64,000 nt of DNA from Lepidurus packardi. Its lineage: Eukaryota; Arthropoda; Branchiopoda; Notostraca; Triopsidae. Below are positions 62,722 to 64,000 of this stretch, one piece after another. The stretch is taken from assembly GCA_023053545.1 (NCBI GenBank), contig JAKZAN010000006.1, forward strand, positions 439,001-503,000, given 5' to 3'. The stretch's first letter is position 1. Each line of letters begins with the position of its first letter. The translations under genes were made by a program, and so were the position numbers. A model generated the notes under the pieces. It saw nothing but the letters and a program-made list of their open reading frames with translations. It was not told the DNA's origin and did not search any database.

Positions 62722-64000
62722 CTGATGCTAAAAAAGGAGAAAAATATAAATTAAAATTAATTAATTTATCGTAAACTTAAACAATGAACAAGAAAGAGGA
62801 AAGGGAGGATTTATGGATCATTTAGGTAACATTTGCCCAATTCTAAGCTTTGATTTTAACTCTATCCACAAGCTACAGCATTACTGCGGCGCCGAAGAAA
62901 AGGTAAAAGCCTAAGCGGGAGTAACGCTACAACTCCCGGGTAAGCGAAACACCGTTGGGGTCAGCTCGTCGCCAGCCTTTACACGTGCATACCCCGGAGT
63001 AGCGCGACGGGACCGGGGTAGAGCAACGCCGTTTAGTCGGTTCCTTTTCTTGCGCGACGGGTGAGAGCAAGCCGGAGCAACGCGACAAGTCCGGCGAGAG
63101 ACCATGGGAGAAAAGCAGGGTTTCAGGAACTTGGCGAAAATTCCCAGACTATTGCTCATATTTTTCTCTCCGTCGAATGTTGAAACAAGAAGAGGAGGAA
63201 AAAACGGTACAGCAATTTCATGGACTTCATTTGAAATGAGTCCACATAAACATAACTTTTCTTTTCGTTCTCCATTTTTTGTTTTTTAGCCAATGGTTTT
63301 CTGGTGAAGGTTTTTGATCCATGCTTATCAGGTACAAAGGAGAACTAAGCTGGGATTTCTTTCTCTTTTTTGTATTCGTTTATTTTCTCCCTCTCTGTGT
63401 TTAGTTGCGTGGGAAAATGCCGCTCCTACCAAAGATGGAAGGTTTAGAGAAGGAACGGAAAAGCCCTCATTCCTATTGATTTCTGTGGTAAACAAAAACT
63501 CGTTAACTTTTTTAAACTCGTCCCAGAACGTAAAATTTGAGCCCGAGATCCTTAATTGCCCCAGGGGAATTCCTGTTGGATGGGTTTCGAGACTAGGTAA
63601 GAAGTGTTCGATACGTGCAACAGATGGCGTGGCTAAAGCTTAGCTTTTTGGTATTTACACGTTAAGAATTTAATCTCCAGAACTTTTATTTCTGAGTTTA
63701 AGAAACTCGTTATTTCAGGTAACTTATGGTCAGCTACTGTTGCAATAATATCAACAATATCTGGATAATATTTATTTATTTTTTAGACTCAACAGGTAGT
63801 GTTTTGATAGTGTTGTGGATCTGCATGCGTTTTAACTTAGATTATCGGTGTTTTGTTATATAAAAGCACACTTTTCTCAAAAAAGATCTTGGTATTACGT
63901 TGCGACGTAAGATTGCGCTGCTTTAGAAACTTAAACTTAGCTTAAAAACGTAAACAACAATGAAACTACAGTAGACGTAAGCTAAAATTTCTCAAAGTGG
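62722..64000 (-). other. First intron of TEX261 or upstream region, window edge
   Basis: No donor and coding segment fitting the missing TEX261 first exon is visible. A GC-rich patch at 62905-63095 contains repeated CCGGAGTAGCGCGAC-like words. The 109-codon plus-strand frame at 63314-63643 matches nothing I know. Confidence 0.45.

Overview
This is AT-rich, intron-rich animal nuclear DNA. The gene content is a glial-cells-missing transcription factor, a neuropeptide F-type receptor, SPO11, a NYN-domain ribonuclease, a mitochondrial HOGA1 aldolase and TEX261. This fits a protostome invertebrate, most likely an arthropod. Species cannot be fixed from the sequence. Introns are spliceosomal (GT..AG), and long tracts of private tandem and dispersed repeats separate the genes. 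No bacterial, viral or organellar genes and no CRISPR array were seen.

Layout. (1) 0.06-9.0 kb, minus strand: gcm. Six coding exons join in frame into a 499-aa model, and a 5 x 427-bp tandem array sits inside the intron that splits its DNA-binding domain. (2) 9-32.4 kb: about 23 kb with no gene I can support. It holds CRE/NotI-bearing 362-bp repeats, a minisatellite, 557-, 232- and 152-bp duplications, an ATT microsatellite and many copies of a three-module dispersed repeat. (3) 32.5-45.5 kb: a compact gene island. SPO11 (+) is followed after about 0.5 kb by a NYN ribonuclease gene (+). HOGA1 (-) converges on it, and an NPF receptor (-) with an intronless coding region follows. (4) 45.6-64 kb: a gene-poor tract rich in the words GCAGAAAT and GCAGTAAT, with a 31-bp satellite built from the same words. 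TEX261 (-) occupies 58.1-62.7 kb, its first exon lies outside the window, and its large intron carries an 85-bp tandem array of hairpins.

The genes do not form a pathway. They cover neural/haemocyte fate control (gcm), meiotic recombination (SPO11), RNA decay (NYN), hydroxyproline catabolism (HOGA1), peptide signalling (NPFR) and ER export (TEX261). All exon boundaries were placed by hand from conserved protein motifs, GT/AG sites and phase agreement. The SPO11, NYN, HOGA1 and gcm models each sum to a whole number of codons.

The best candidates for undescribed biology are the three-module repeat family found on both strands, the satellite and dispersed-word relationship in the right half, the tandem hairpins in the TEX261 intron, and the NYN protein with its long acidic repeat and possible SUMO-interacting motifs.
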